NCBI GenBank assembly: GCA_016866675.1
Contig: VGLO01000014.1
Coordinates: 1 to 17,889 of the forward strand
Source: Candidatus Staskawiczbacteria bacterium
GTDB lineage: Bacteria > Patescibacteriota > Minisyncoccia > Minisyncoccales > Staskawiczbacteraceae
DNA: 17,889 nt
Direction: 5' to 3'
Part shown: piece after piece, positions 1 through 6,502 of the stretch
How positions within the stretch are numbered: the first letter of the stretch is position 1
How the letters are laid out: each line of letters starts with the position of its first letter
Made by a program: the position numbers and the translations under genes
The notes under the pieces: model-generated
The model's database searches: none
Told to the model about the DNA's origin: nothing
The model's input: only the letters and a program-made list of their open reading frames with translations

Positions 1-35
1 TGCAAGTGAATAGGCTATCAATGTACTATGGTATA

Positions 36-64
36 ATAGTAGCACTTTTAATATAACTTGTCAA
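36..64 (-). promoter_or_regulatory. Sigma70-type promoter in repeat copy 1, reading leftward
   Basis: On the minus strand a perfect -35 box TTGACA (59-64) is followed after 17 nt by TACTAT (36-41, four of six consensus bases). A start near position 29 would send transcription out of the window to the left. That is where the DGR reverse transcriptase would be expected. The -10 box is half of a 6-bp dyad (TACTAT at 24-29, ATAGTA at 36-41). On the plus strand the same segment holds an extended -10 (TGGTATAAT, 29-37) without a clear -35. Confidence 0.6.
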
Positions 65-99
65 TAGTTGGTTTTCTTAGTAACTCTCTGGTAATTTGT
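48..99 (-). pseudogene. Duplicated 3' end of the Mur ligase gene
   Basis: This stretch repeats the final codons and TAA stop of the complete Mur ligase gene at 1384-2622, with no upstream part of the gene attached. On its upstream side the sequence switches abruptly to the TR flank. It is a gene-end fragment carried in the direct repeat and is not expected to encode anything on its own. Confidence 0.8.
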
Positions 100-118
100 A
101 GGAGAGAAATAAAGAGAG

Positions 119-147
119 TTGCGGGGAGACGGCCGAGACATTCGTCT
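119..147 (-). other. IMH*-like 3' segment of the TR
   Basis: The last 29 bp of the TR (minus-strand sense) are identical to the end of the VR (574-602), although six adenines are present on the sense strand. The 20-bp core at 121-140 has no A on that strand. A conserved GC-rich block at the 3' end of VR and TR is where the initiation-of-mutagenic-homing element sits in DGRs, so this is its likely counterpart. In classical DGRs IMH and IMH* differ slightly; here the two copies are identical. The role is inferred from position and conservation. Confidence 0.6.
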
Positions 148-249
148 TGTTCCAGTCATTGTCGAGCCAGTTGTAGTTCCAGTTCCACTCACCATCATCA
201 TTGCGGTAGAGATACAGGACGTTCCGGTTGCCGTTCGGGTTCTCAAGAA
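119..249 (-). other. DGR template repeat (TR)
   Basis: This is a gap-free near copy of the 3' end of the target gene (574-704, offset 455). By hand count 19 of 131 positions differ, and every one is a T on the plus strand here, meaning A on the coding-sense minus strand: 148, 150, 151, 156, 159, 160, 162, 171, 172, 177, 178, 183, 184, 189, 198, 202, 222, 235, 240. In the target's frame the TR encodes Asn (AAC or AAT) at nine of the changed codons, the usual DGR design because AAY codons can reach many residues without becoming stops. The sequence diverges from the VR in all base classes from about 252 on one side and at 118 on the other, which sets the limits. As in known DGRs, the TR lies downstream of the target gene in the same orientation. 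Confidence 0.93.
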
Positions 250-484
250 TTGTATAAAGTGCCATCACAACCACTACTCCTTGAATACTCTCAGAGTTGA
301 ATCGTATTTGGTATTTCAAATACCGTAGCACTTTAGACCAAGTATCTTTATTTTTTAAAGCTTTTACATATCCTCCGCATATAACCGTAATCATAAGCGA
401 TCTCAATATGTAATTACTGGATTCGGCCGCCCAAAACCGTGATCTTGAGCATGATTCGCCTAGTACCACCAGTATTGTAGCACG
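250..484 (-). other. Spacer between target terminator and TR; possible DGR RNA leader
   Basis: These 235 bp lie between the target gene's terminator and the TR. I see no convincing gene and no Avd-like ORF. A minus-strand frame runs through it into the TR, but it has no recognisable protein content outside the repeat. One perfect 7-bp inverted repeat with a 1-nt centre is present (310-316 and 318-324). DGRs usually need flanking RNA upstream of the TR for priming and RT binding, so this may be part of that transcript. A weak -10-like TACAAT (minus strand) follows the terminator at about 474-479. Confidence 0.35.
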
Positions 485-523
485 AAAAAAGCCCTTTGCA
501 TGTCATCGTGACGTACAAAGGGC
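485..523 (-). terminator. Rho-independent terminator of the DGR target gene
   Basis: The hairpin at 491-523 has an 8-bp GC-containing outer stem (GCCCTTTG with CAAAGGGC), one mismatch, further inner pairs including GTCA with TGAC, and a 3-nt loop. On the minus strand it is followed by six T (485-490). It lies 41 bp past the target stop codon and ends that transcript before the TR, so TR RNA probably comes from read-through or its own promoter. Confidence 0.85.
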
Positions 524-564
524 AACATTTCCAAGGACAAGGGTCAAAACCCAAGTCCAAAGAA

Positions 565-1215
565 CTAAGATACTTGCGGGGAGACGGCCGAGACATTCGT
601 CTCGAACCAGGCAACGCCGAGCCAGCCGTAGAACCAGCGCCACACACCATCACCATAGCGGTAGAGATACAGGACGCTCCGGTTGCCGTACGGGCTCTCA
701 AGAACATCGCCAAAGAAATCCATATAGACGACGCCCTTGTCCCGGTAAAGCTGTCCGAGAACGCTGTTCTCTACATCACCCTTCTTTTGGTGCTCCTGGT
801 AATCCAGCAAGAGCCCCATGAAAACGGTGGCACCGTACCGGATGCGACCAGAATCCTTCTTTAATCTCGCGAGCTTTTCCTCGCCCGTGATCCAGGGCTT
901 TTGGCTCCGGAGATCCTCTTTCGTGAGGCAGTGGAGGAAATCCACTTCTGAGAAGTCGACTTCCGTAAGTGAACAGGACCTCGTGTCCTGTTCATCGGCA
1001 AGGAGCTTCCACCCCTTGCTGATGAATTCCACTGGATCGAAACGGGCCGTGTCAACACGGAGACTATCGGGTTTCTGTGGAGGCATGAGAGCTTCACGAA
1101 GGACCTTTTGGAGGTCTTTCGGATTCTCGATCCATCGCTGGCGTATCCGTTCGGGCATGTCGTCCGCCGGAACGTTCTTGACCAGAACTGAGAGAAACTC
1201 TTGAACTTGAGACAT
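565..1215 (-). CDS. DGR target protein with C-terminal variable region
   Basis: This encodes a 216-residue protein whose C-terminal part (about residues 171-214) is the DGR variable region. The N-terminal part (about 1-45) looks helical and charged, and the middle has no motif I can name. The last 45 residues are rich in Trp and Tyr with invariant W and G positions between variable ones. This resembles the C-type-lectin-like ends of many DGR targets, but the fold is inferred. Fourteen codons differ from the TR, all changing the residue: Asn to F, V, G, F, R, Y, S, Y, S; Asp to A, G, G; Lys to E; Glu to V. I chose the ATG at 1213-1215 because AAAGGGG lies 8 nt upstream. The frame stays open to a TTG at 1341, and an ATG at 1302 would add a hydrophobic stretch that could serve as a membrane or signal segment. 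The gene is much GC-richer than its neighbours, suggesting separate ancestry. The binding partner is unknown. Confidence 0.85.
   Translation of the reverse strand: MSQVQEFLSVLVKNVPADDMPERIRQRWIENPKDLQKVLREALMPPQKPDSLRVDTARFDPVEFISKGWKLLADEQDTRSCSLTEVDFSEVDFLHCLTKEDLRSQKPWITGEEKLARLKKDSGRIRYGATVFMGLLLDYQEHQKKGDVENSVLGQLYRDKGVVYMDFFGDVLESPYGNRSVLYLYRYGDGVWRWFYGWLGVAWFETNVSAVSPQVS
574..704 (-). other. DGR variable region (VR)
   Basis: This is the 3' part of the target gene, pairing with the TR at 119-249. All 19 differences fall where the TR sense strand has A; the other 95 positions match exactly. Substitutions go to all three other bases, often at both adenines of an AAY codon. No stop is created. 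The 3' 29 bp (574-602) are unchanged and probably hold the IMH. The pattern shows that mutagenic homing has occurred in this lineage; whether it is still active cannot be seen here. Confidence 0.93.
971..993. repeat. Perfect 9-bp inverted repeat inside the target gene
   Basis: GAACAGGAC (971-979) and GTCCTGTTC (985-993) are separated by 5 nt inside the coding sequence. Just beside it, 952-963 is a 12-bp palindrome (GAAGTCGACTTC). Both are in frame and translated, so they may be incidental, but a stable hairpin in the middle of the mRNA is unusual. Confidence 0.6.
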
Positions 1216-1336
1216 GGCGCATTCCCCTTTCTTGGCATTCGCCACTGCTTGACCAACCGAAGTGGCAGTCACAGCCAGTAACCCATGTTTAAAACCCAAC
1301 ATTAAACAAGAGCTTTTGGCTATGACTGCACAATTT

Positions 1337-1435
1337 TGCAAGTGAATAGGCTATCAATGTACTATGGTATAATAGTAGCACTTTTAATATAACTTGTCAA
1401 TAGTTGGTTTTCTTAGTAACTCTCTGGTAATTTGT
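1337..1435. repeat. Direct repeat copy 2 (right flank of DGR cassette)
   Basis: Identical over 99 bp to positions 1-99. This copy is continuous with the intact Mur ligase gene, whose last 16 codons and stop it contains, so it is the native copy. The 1336-bp unit between the two repeat starts holds the TR, terminator and target gene. Confidence 0.95.
1372..1400 (-). promoter_or_regulatory. Promoter for the DGR target gene
   Basis: On the minus strand TTGACA (1395-1400) and TACTAT (1372-1377) are separated by 17 nt. The start would be near 1365, giving a leader of about 150 nt before the chosen ATG at 1215. The -35 box lies inside the last codons of the Mur ligase gene, so the target gene can be transcribed independently of it. 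The -10 is part of a dyad (TACTAT 1360-1365, ATAGTA 1372-1377) that could bind a regulator. Between 1216 and 1364 I see no other feature. Confidence 0.65.
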
Positions 1436-2622
1436 CGGTCGTCCCAAGGAATCTTTTTACCATTTTCAAGACACATCAATGGTTCTGACCCTTTTCCTGT
1501 AATTATCACCTTATCTCCTTTTTGCGCCAACACAAAGGCCTTTTTTATAGCCTCCTTTCTATCTATAACAATATTGTAAGGATGGTTCTCTATTCCACTT
1601 GCAACCTGCTCCATAATTTCTAATGGGTCTTCATCATATGGATCCTCGTTTGTAATTATAATTTCTTTACAATATTGCTCTGCTAGTTTTCCAAGCTCTG
1701 GTCTCTTCCACTTATCTCTGCCACCTCCGCAAGATCCCAAAACACAGACTAATTTTTTACCAAGAGATTTGTATGCTTGTTTGAGCTGTTCTGGAGTATG
1801 GGCGTAATCTACCACAACCAAAAATGGATCTCTTGCCACAACCTCCATTCTGCCAGGAATACTTAAAACTTTTTCTAATGCGGTTTTACATATCTGAACA
1901 GACAAACCATAATTTTCAGCAACAGCAATTGCCGATAAAGCATTATAAACATTAAAGCTTCCTAATAAATTTAATTTAATCTGAATTCCACTTACCTCAA
2001 AACTTGAATCTGAAACGCTTTTTGCCATTACATCTGCTGGTTTATCTATTCCAAAGGTGACCGTTTTTTTTGATGGATGATTCAAAAAATATTTTGCATT
2101 TTCATCATCCCTATTTATTATGTGAGAGCCCCTTGTTGCCAAAAATAATTTTATTTTTTCGTTTCTGTAATTTTCAAATCCTCCATGTGACTCTATGTGC
2201 TCGCGACTTAAATTTGTAAAAACAACTGAATCAAAGTTTATAAATTTGTGTCTCTTTTGTTTAATTCCCTCTGAAGTCACTTCTAAAACAGCGTATTTAC
2301 ATTTTTCGTCCGTGGCCTGTTTTAAAAACTTTTGTATTTTAAAACGTCCCGGCATTGTCATTTTTAACTCATTTTTTGATTCTTTGTCTCCAATTTTAAA
2401 TCTAACAGAAGACATTGAGGCAACCCTACTTCCAGATTCTTCTAGAATTCTTGAAATAAAATCTACGGTAGTGGATTTACCACTTGTTCCTGTCACCCCA
2501 ATAACTATTAATTTACTTGAGGGAAACCCAAAAATTAAGGCTCCAAAAAAGGCCCACAACCAAAAATAAAAATCCAACAGAAAAGTTGGTGTTATTTTTT
2601 TAATTATCTCTTTTATACTCAT
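1384..2622 (-). CDS. murE: MurE-like Mur ligase with N-terminal membrane segment
   Basis: An ATP-dependent Mur ligase that likely adds the third residue of the peptidoglycan stem peptide. The P-loop is at about residues 42-52 (GVTGTSGKSTT). The central domain follows, with the TNLSREHIESHG block and a YAHTPEQL motif, then a C-terminal domain with LGSCGGGRDKWKRPELG. In place of the DNPR-type motif that marks meso-diaminopimelate-adding MurE, it has NEDPYDEDP, so the added amino acid is uncertain. At 412 residues it is shorter than ordinary MurE (about 490). The usual N-terminal UDP-binding domain is missing and replaced by about 35 residues with a hydrophobic aromatic stretch (residues 14-33), which suggests membrane attachment. 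There is no clear ribosome binding site. The last 16 codons are duplicated at the left of the window. A related Mur ligase outside the MurE group remains possible. Confidence 0.85.
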   Translation of the reverse strand: MSIKEIIKKITPTFLLDFYFWLWAFFGALIFGFPSSKLIVIGVTGTSGKSTTVDFISRILEESGSRVASMSSVRFKIGDKESKNELKMTMPGRFKIQKFLKQATDEKCKYAVLEVTSEGIKQKRHKFINFDSVVFTNLSREHIESHGGFENYRNEKIKLFLATRGSHIINRDDENAKYFLNHPSKKTVTFGIDKPADVMAKSVSDSSFEVSGIQIKLNLLGSFNVYNALSAIAVAENYGLSVQICKTALEKVLSIPGRMEVVARDPFLVVVDYAHTPEQLKQAYKSLGKKLVCVLGSCGGGRDKWKRPELGKLAEQYCKEIIITNEDPYDEDPLEIMEQVASGIENHPYNIVIDRKEAIKKAFVLAQKGDKVIITGKGSEPLMCLENGKKIPWDDRQITRELLRKPTIDKLY

Positions 2623-2650
2623 TGGTTATAATTTAACATATGAAGTGAAT

Positions 2651-2675
2651 AAAAAAAAGCTGACATACGCCAGCC
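2651..2675 (-). terminator. Terminator after ruvA
   Basis: A short hairpin (2659-2674, five-pair stem including one G-U, six-base loop) is followed on the minus strand by eight T (2651-2658). It lies 24 bp past the ruvA stop and before the Mur ligase start at 2622, separating the two transcripts. The stem is short, so termination may be incomplete. Confidence 0.6.
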
Positions 2676-2698
2676 GTAATACATCTAAGTCTTTTGTA

Positions 2699-3265
2699 TC
2701 AAGTTTTTCCAAGATTTTTTAGCGACAACTTAACCCTTTCTTCAATATTTTTAACTTTAGGGTCAACCTTACTTAAAGCATCTCTTGCTTGTTGTTTTGT
2801 AAAACCAAGTTGAGTTAGTGCATCTTCGGCTGGATCTGCTCCTGATTTTTTTTGCCCACTCAACAATTTTATTTTTCCGGTTAACTCCAAAATAATTGTC
2901 ATTGCTTTTTTTGCGCCAATCCCGGGTATCCCTTCAAAAATCTTTTCGTCTTGGGCCAAAATCCTGTCTTTTATTCTTTCTAGTGGTCCAAGCGTAGATA
3001 TTTCAAGAGCTGCCTTTGGCCCTACTCCATGTATATCCATTAAAGTTTCGAAAAAATCCAACTCTTCATATGTTAAAAATCCATACAAATCAGAAGCATC
3101 TTCTTTTATATTATGAAAGCAGAATAGTTTTACATTATCTAAACTTTCTGGTAGCTTTAACAAGGTTTGGCGAGACAAAAAAACTTTATAGCCAATATTT
3201 GCCACTTCAAGTATGATAAACCTATCATGCTTTAAAATTATTTTACCGTTTAAATAAGAAATCAT
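2699..3265 (-). CDS. ruvA: Holliday junction branch migration protein RuvA
   Basis: RuvA binds four-way junctions as a tetramer and loads the RuvB motor for branch migration. The 188-residue protein is close to the usual length (about 200). It has the N-terminal OB-fold domain (1-63), two helix-hairpin-helix motifs (DIHGVGPKAALEI near 76-88 and GIPGIGAKKAMTI near 111-123), and the C-terminal RuvB-contacting domain ending in a QLGFTKQQARDAL helix. It starts 16 bp from uvrB and is divergent from it, so both repair genes share one tiny control region. ruvB and ruvC are more than 10 kb away, unlike the common ruvABC clustering. Confidence 0.95.
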   Translation of the reverse strand: MISYLNGKIILKHDRFIILEVANIGYKVFLSRQTLLKLPESLDNVKLFCFHNIKEDASDLYGFLTYEELDFFETLMDIHGVGPKAALEISTLGPLERIKDRILAQDEKIFEGIPGIGAKKAMTIILELTGKIKLLSGQKKSGADPAEDALTQLGFTKQQARDALSKVDPKVKNIEERVKLSLKNLGKT

Positions 3266-3281
3266 ATTAAGTCAATTCTAT

Positions 3282-5258
3282 ATGAATTTTAAACTAATAT
3301 CAAAATATACTCCCAAGGGAGACCAGCCACAGGCCATAAAAAAGCTGACAGAAAATATAAAAAAGGGCATAAAAAGCCAGGTTCTTTTAGGTGTGACTGG
3401 GTCTGGTAAAACTTTTACCATGGCCTCCGTGATTGATAAAATACAAAAGCCAACCTTAATTATCTCTCCGAATAAAACTTTGGCAGCCCAACTCTATCAA
3501 GAGTTTAAAGACTTTTTTCCAAACAATGGGGTTCACTATTTTGTTTCTTATTATGACTACTACCAGCCTGAAGCCTACATACCTCAAACTGACACATATA
3601 TAGAAAAGGATTCAAAGGTTAATGAAGAGATAGACAGAATGAGACATAGGGCCACCCAAGACTTACTTTCAAGAAAAGATGTAATTGTAGTGGCGTCTGT
3701 TTCTTGTATATATAACATTGGTTCTCCAGAAAACTACCAAAGCGTTTCTTTTGAAATAAAAAGTGGACAAAAAATAAATCGCAAAGAATTTATTTCTCAC
3801 CTAATAAGTCTGCAGTACAAGAGAAACGATATTGAATTAAAACCGGGCAACTTTCGTGTTAGGGGAGAAATAATTGAAATTTATTTGGTGACAGGAGAAA
3901 AGATTATAAGAATTGAACTTTCAGGAAACTCAATAAGCAAAATTTCTTTGTCTAATGGAAAAGTTGACTCGCTTTTTTTAGAAACTAAAGAAAGTATTAA
4001 ATTGTTTCCGGCAACCTTTTGGGTTGCTCCGCAAACCAAACTCAATATTGCAATAACTAATATAAGAAGCGAGCTTGAGGAAAGATTAAAAGTTTTAAAA
4101 AAACAGAAAAAACTTGTTGAAGCTCAAAGACTAGAACAAAAGACAAATTATGACTTAGAAATGATACAAGAAACTGGATTTTGCCATGGAATTGAAAACT
4201 ACTCAAGACAACTAGAGTTTAGAGAAGCAGGGTCGCCTCCCTTTTCTCTTATTGATTATTTTAGGCACCAAAATAAAGATGGATTTTTAATGTTTATTGA
4301 CGAGTCACACATTGCCACACCCCAAATAAGAGCCATGTCTGTACAAGATAGAATAAGAAAAGAAACCTTGATTGATTTTGGTTTTCGATTACCTTCAGCA
4401 GTAGATAATAGACCATTAAAGTTTGCGGAGTTTTTAGAAAGACAACCAGAGACAACTTATGTTTCAGCTACTCCCGCTGAGTACGAATTAGCTTTAGCCA
4501 GAAAAAATGTAGTAGAGCAATTAATAAGGCCCACTGGCTTACTTGAGCCAAAAATAGAAATTAAAAAAACAGAAAACCAAATTCAAGATTTAATTGTAGA
4601 AATAAAAAAAGTCATATCTCAAAAACAACGAGTATTGGTTGTCACTTTAACAAAGCGGTTGGCAGAAGAAATTTCAGATTATTTAATTGACAAGGGAATT
4701 AAAACCCAATACCTTCACTCTGAAGTAAAAACGATGGAGCGTCCTGAAATATTAAAAAAATTAAGACTGGGAGAATTTGATGTTTTAGTTGGTATTAATT
4801 TACTAAGAGAAGGTTTGGATTTACCAGAAGTTTCTTTAATTGCAATTTTAGATGCTGATAAAGAAGGTTTCTTAAGAAATAAAACTACTCTTATTCAAAC
4901 AATGGGCAGAGCAGCTCGTCACAAAGATGGTAGAGTAATTTTGTATGCAGATAAAATGACGGGGTCAATGAAGTCAGCCATTGATGAAATAAACAGAAGA
5001 AGAAAAATACAAGAAGACTATAACAAAAAAAATAATATTGAGCCTTCAGCTATTATAAAAGATATTAGAGATTGGGGATTTTCAAAAGAAGAAGATATAG
5101 AAGAGGAATTCCATTGGCTAGAAGACCCCTCAACAAATTTAGGGCAAGCAAAAAAACTCCTTGAGAAAGAGATGAAAGAAGCTGTAAAAAATTTAGACTT
5201 TGAGCGAGCGGCCCAACTAAGAGATTTAATTGATAAAATAAAAAACAATAAATCTTAA
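3282..5258 (+). CDS. uvrB: Excinuclease ABC subunit B
   Basis: UvrB is the damage-verifying helicase-like subunit of nucleotide excision repair; it takes DNA from UvrA and recruits UvrC. The 658-residue protein is full length. Walker A is at 37-44 (GVTGSGKT). The damage-probing beta-hairpin region contains YYDYYQPEAYIPQTDTYIEK (about 91-110). The DESH box is at 340-343, and helicase motifs include YVSATPAEYE and GINLLREGLDLPEV. A C-terminal UVR domain (about 622-656) provides the UvrC contact. The start is the ATG 16 bp from the divergent ruvA start, with no visible Shine-Dalgarno. It ends in a bidirectional terminator. Confidence 0.98.
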   Translation: MNFKLISKYTPKGDQPQAIKKLTENIKKGIKSQVLLGVTGSGKTFTMASVIDKIQKPTLIISPNKTLAAQLYQEFKDFFPNNGVHYFVSYYDYYQPEAYIPQTDTYIEKDSKVNEEIDRMRHRATQDLLSRKDVIVVASVSCIYNIGSPENYQSVSFEIKSGQKINRKEFISHLISLQYKRNDIELKPGNFRVRGEIIEIYLVTGEKIIRIELSGNSISKISLSNGKVDSLFLETKESIKLFPATFWVAPQTKLNIAITNIRSELEERLKVLKKQKKLVEAQRLEQKTNYDLEMIQETGFCHGIENYSRQLEFREAGSPPFSLIDYFRHQNKDGFLMFIDESHIATPQIRAMSVQDRIRKETLIDFGFRLPSAVDNRPLKFAEFLERQPETTYVSATPAEYELALARKNVVEQLIRPTGLLEPKIEIKKTENQIQDLIVEIKKVISQKQRVLVVTLTKRLAEEISDYLIDKGIKTQYLHSEVKTMERPEILKKLRLGEFDVLVGINLLREGLDLPEVSLIAILDADKEGFLRNKTTLIQTMGRAARHKDGRVILYADKMTGSMKSAIDEINRRRKIQEDYNKKNNIEPSAIIKDIRDWGFSKEEDIEEEFHWLEDPSTNLGQAKKLLEKEMKEAVKNLDFERAAQLRDLIDKIKNNKS

Positions 5259-5260
5259 TC

Positions 5261-5288
5261 AAAAAACAGCCCAACGGCTGTTTTTTTG
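5261..5288. terminator. Bidirectional terminator between uvrB and the 385-residue gene
   Basis: The stem AAAAAACAGCC pairs with GGCTGTTTTTT around a CAAC loop, giving a T run on both strands. It lies directly after the uvrB stop and just past the stop of the convergent minus-strand gene. Confidence 0.9.
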
Positions 5289-5298
5289 ATTTGCTTAT

Positions 5299-6456
5299 CT
5301 AGAGCCATTTCCAAAATTTCCAAGTAGCATTTTTCTTTCTTTCCTGCCACCAATCTTTTATTCCTCCACCCACCTCTTTACCCCAAAATTCCTTTAGATC
5401 TTTTTTTAAGCTATCAGAATTTATTTTATCTCCTTTCCACCAAAAACGTACTAGTGGTAATGGATTAGCCCTATCTACTTCTTTAAGTGCCTCATTATAT
5501 TTATCTCCTACTTTTTCCTCACCCTCTAAGCCTAAAATATCTTCTCTTATTTCTTTGCCAGCTTTTTTAAAAACACCCCTACCTTCTTTATCTTTTCCAA
5601 AGATATCTTTTAACTCTATTTTAAGTTTCCCCCAAAATCCTTTTGACCAGTATTCTTCTGATTTATTCACCTTAGGTACCACCTTTGAATCGTCCAATGT
5701 TCCTAAAGAACCTAGCTCTTCATCTTCCTTTTTCTTCCTTTCTAAAAATTCGTCCCACTCTCTATCCATCTCTACTTCTAATGCTTCTTTTTCCTTTCTC
5801 TTCTTTAGATTAGAAGGCTCACCAATACCATCACCTAAATCTTCCTCCATACTTGCCTTTAAATCACTTGATAATATTTGGGCATCTCTTTTGTCTTTTT
5901 CTGCAAAATAATCTTTATTACTTTCAAAATCCGTGTCAAAATCATCATTACTATACTCAATATCATTTTTTAATTCAGGTTCACTAATTTTTGACATAGA
6001 CACCCTCGCTTCAATCTCATCCTTAATTTCACCCTTTTTTATCTTCTCGCTTAAATCTTTAGTTATTTTTAAAAATCCATCACTGCTTTGATCTGCTCTC
6101 TCAAGAACACCACTCCTTATTGATACTATGCCTATTATGGCCTCACATTGTTTTTTAAGACTCTCTATTTGCTTTTCAGTAAGCTTTTTTTCATCAACCT
6201 GTTTTTTTTCTTTTGGACTAAGGTATTTTTTAACCAATTCCTTCTCATCATTACTCCAATCTAAAACCTCTTTTCCACTGCTTAAAATATCAATGATGTT
6301 TTTTGCTTTTGATTCCGTTCTTTTCAAAAACTCTTCTGTCTTGCTTTTGGCCCTCAGATTTATATCACCCTCCATTGTATCTAAAACTTGGTCTGATAAA
6401 GTCTCGCCGGCGCCTATATCTTTACCAGTTTTTAATTCGCCTTCCATATTTTTCAT
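5299..6456 (-). CDS. Hypothetical charged protein, 385 residues
   Basis: I do not recognise a family. The protein is dominated by Lys, Glu and Asp, with predicted helical or coiled-coil stretches (about 40-110 and 215-250) and an acidic middle section (about 165-215). It has no signal peptide or membrane segment. The C-terminal 120 residues are rich in Trp, Phe and Lys (for example WSKGFWGKLKIELKDIFGK and the ending WKFWKWL), which may form an amphipathic or membrane-surface region. It stands alone between two terminators or promoters, convergent with uvrB and divergent from rpsT. A second Met three codons downstream (6447) is an alternative start. Composition matches its neighbours, so it looks like a resident lineage-specific gene. 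Confidence 0.75.
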   Translation of the reverse strand: MKNMEGELKTGKDIGAGETLSDQVLDTMEGDINLRAKSKTEEFLKRTESKAKNIIDILSSGKEVLDWSNDEKELVKKYLSPKEKKQVDEKKLTEKQIESLKKQCEAIIGIVSIRSGVLERADQSSDGFLKITKDLSEKIKKGEIKDEIEARVSMSKISEPELKNDIEYSNDDFDTDFESNKDYFAEKDKRDAQILSSDLKASMEEDLGDGIGEPSNLKKRKEKEALEVEMDREWDEFLERKKKEDEELGSLGTLDDSKVVPKVNKSEEYWSKGFWGKLKIELKDIFGKDKEGRGVFKKAGKEIREDILGLEGEEKVGDKYNEALKEVDRANPLPLVRFWWKGDKINSDSLKKDLKEFWGKEVGGGIKDWWQERKKNATWKFWKWL

Positions 6457-6502
6457 TTTTATTGTCTTTTAAATTATATGATTATATCATTTATATATCC
6501 CC

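Larger units (their letters stand above)
1..99. repeat. Direct repeat copy 1 (left flank of DGR cassette)
   Basis: Positions 1-99 are identical to 1337-1435. Identity stops at position 100 (a) against 1436 (c). The left limit is unknown because the repeat runs to the window edge. It contains the stop codon and last 16 codons of the downstream Mur ligase gene plus about 47 bp of its 3' flank, including the promoter described separately. Together with copy 2 it brackets the TR and target gene. An att-like scar, tandem duplication or assembly overlap are all possible; the sequence alone does not decide. Confidence 0.95.

Noticed and set aside
77..469. A 130-residue minus-strand ORF whose end resembles the target protein's variable tail
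   Set aside because: The likeness is confined to the TR (119-249). Outside it the frame has no target-like content and no good start, so it is the template repeat read as protein, not a gene.
496..1204. Long plus-strand ORFs opposite the DGR target
   Set aside because: They are antisense shadows caused by the higher GC content. The VR substitution pattern and terminator place the real gene on the minus strand.
1216..1341. Upstream extension of the target gene to TTG 1341 or ATG 1302
   Set aside because: No Shine-Dalgarno at either, while ATG 1215 has AAAGGGG at proper distance. The 1302 start is kept as an alternative only.
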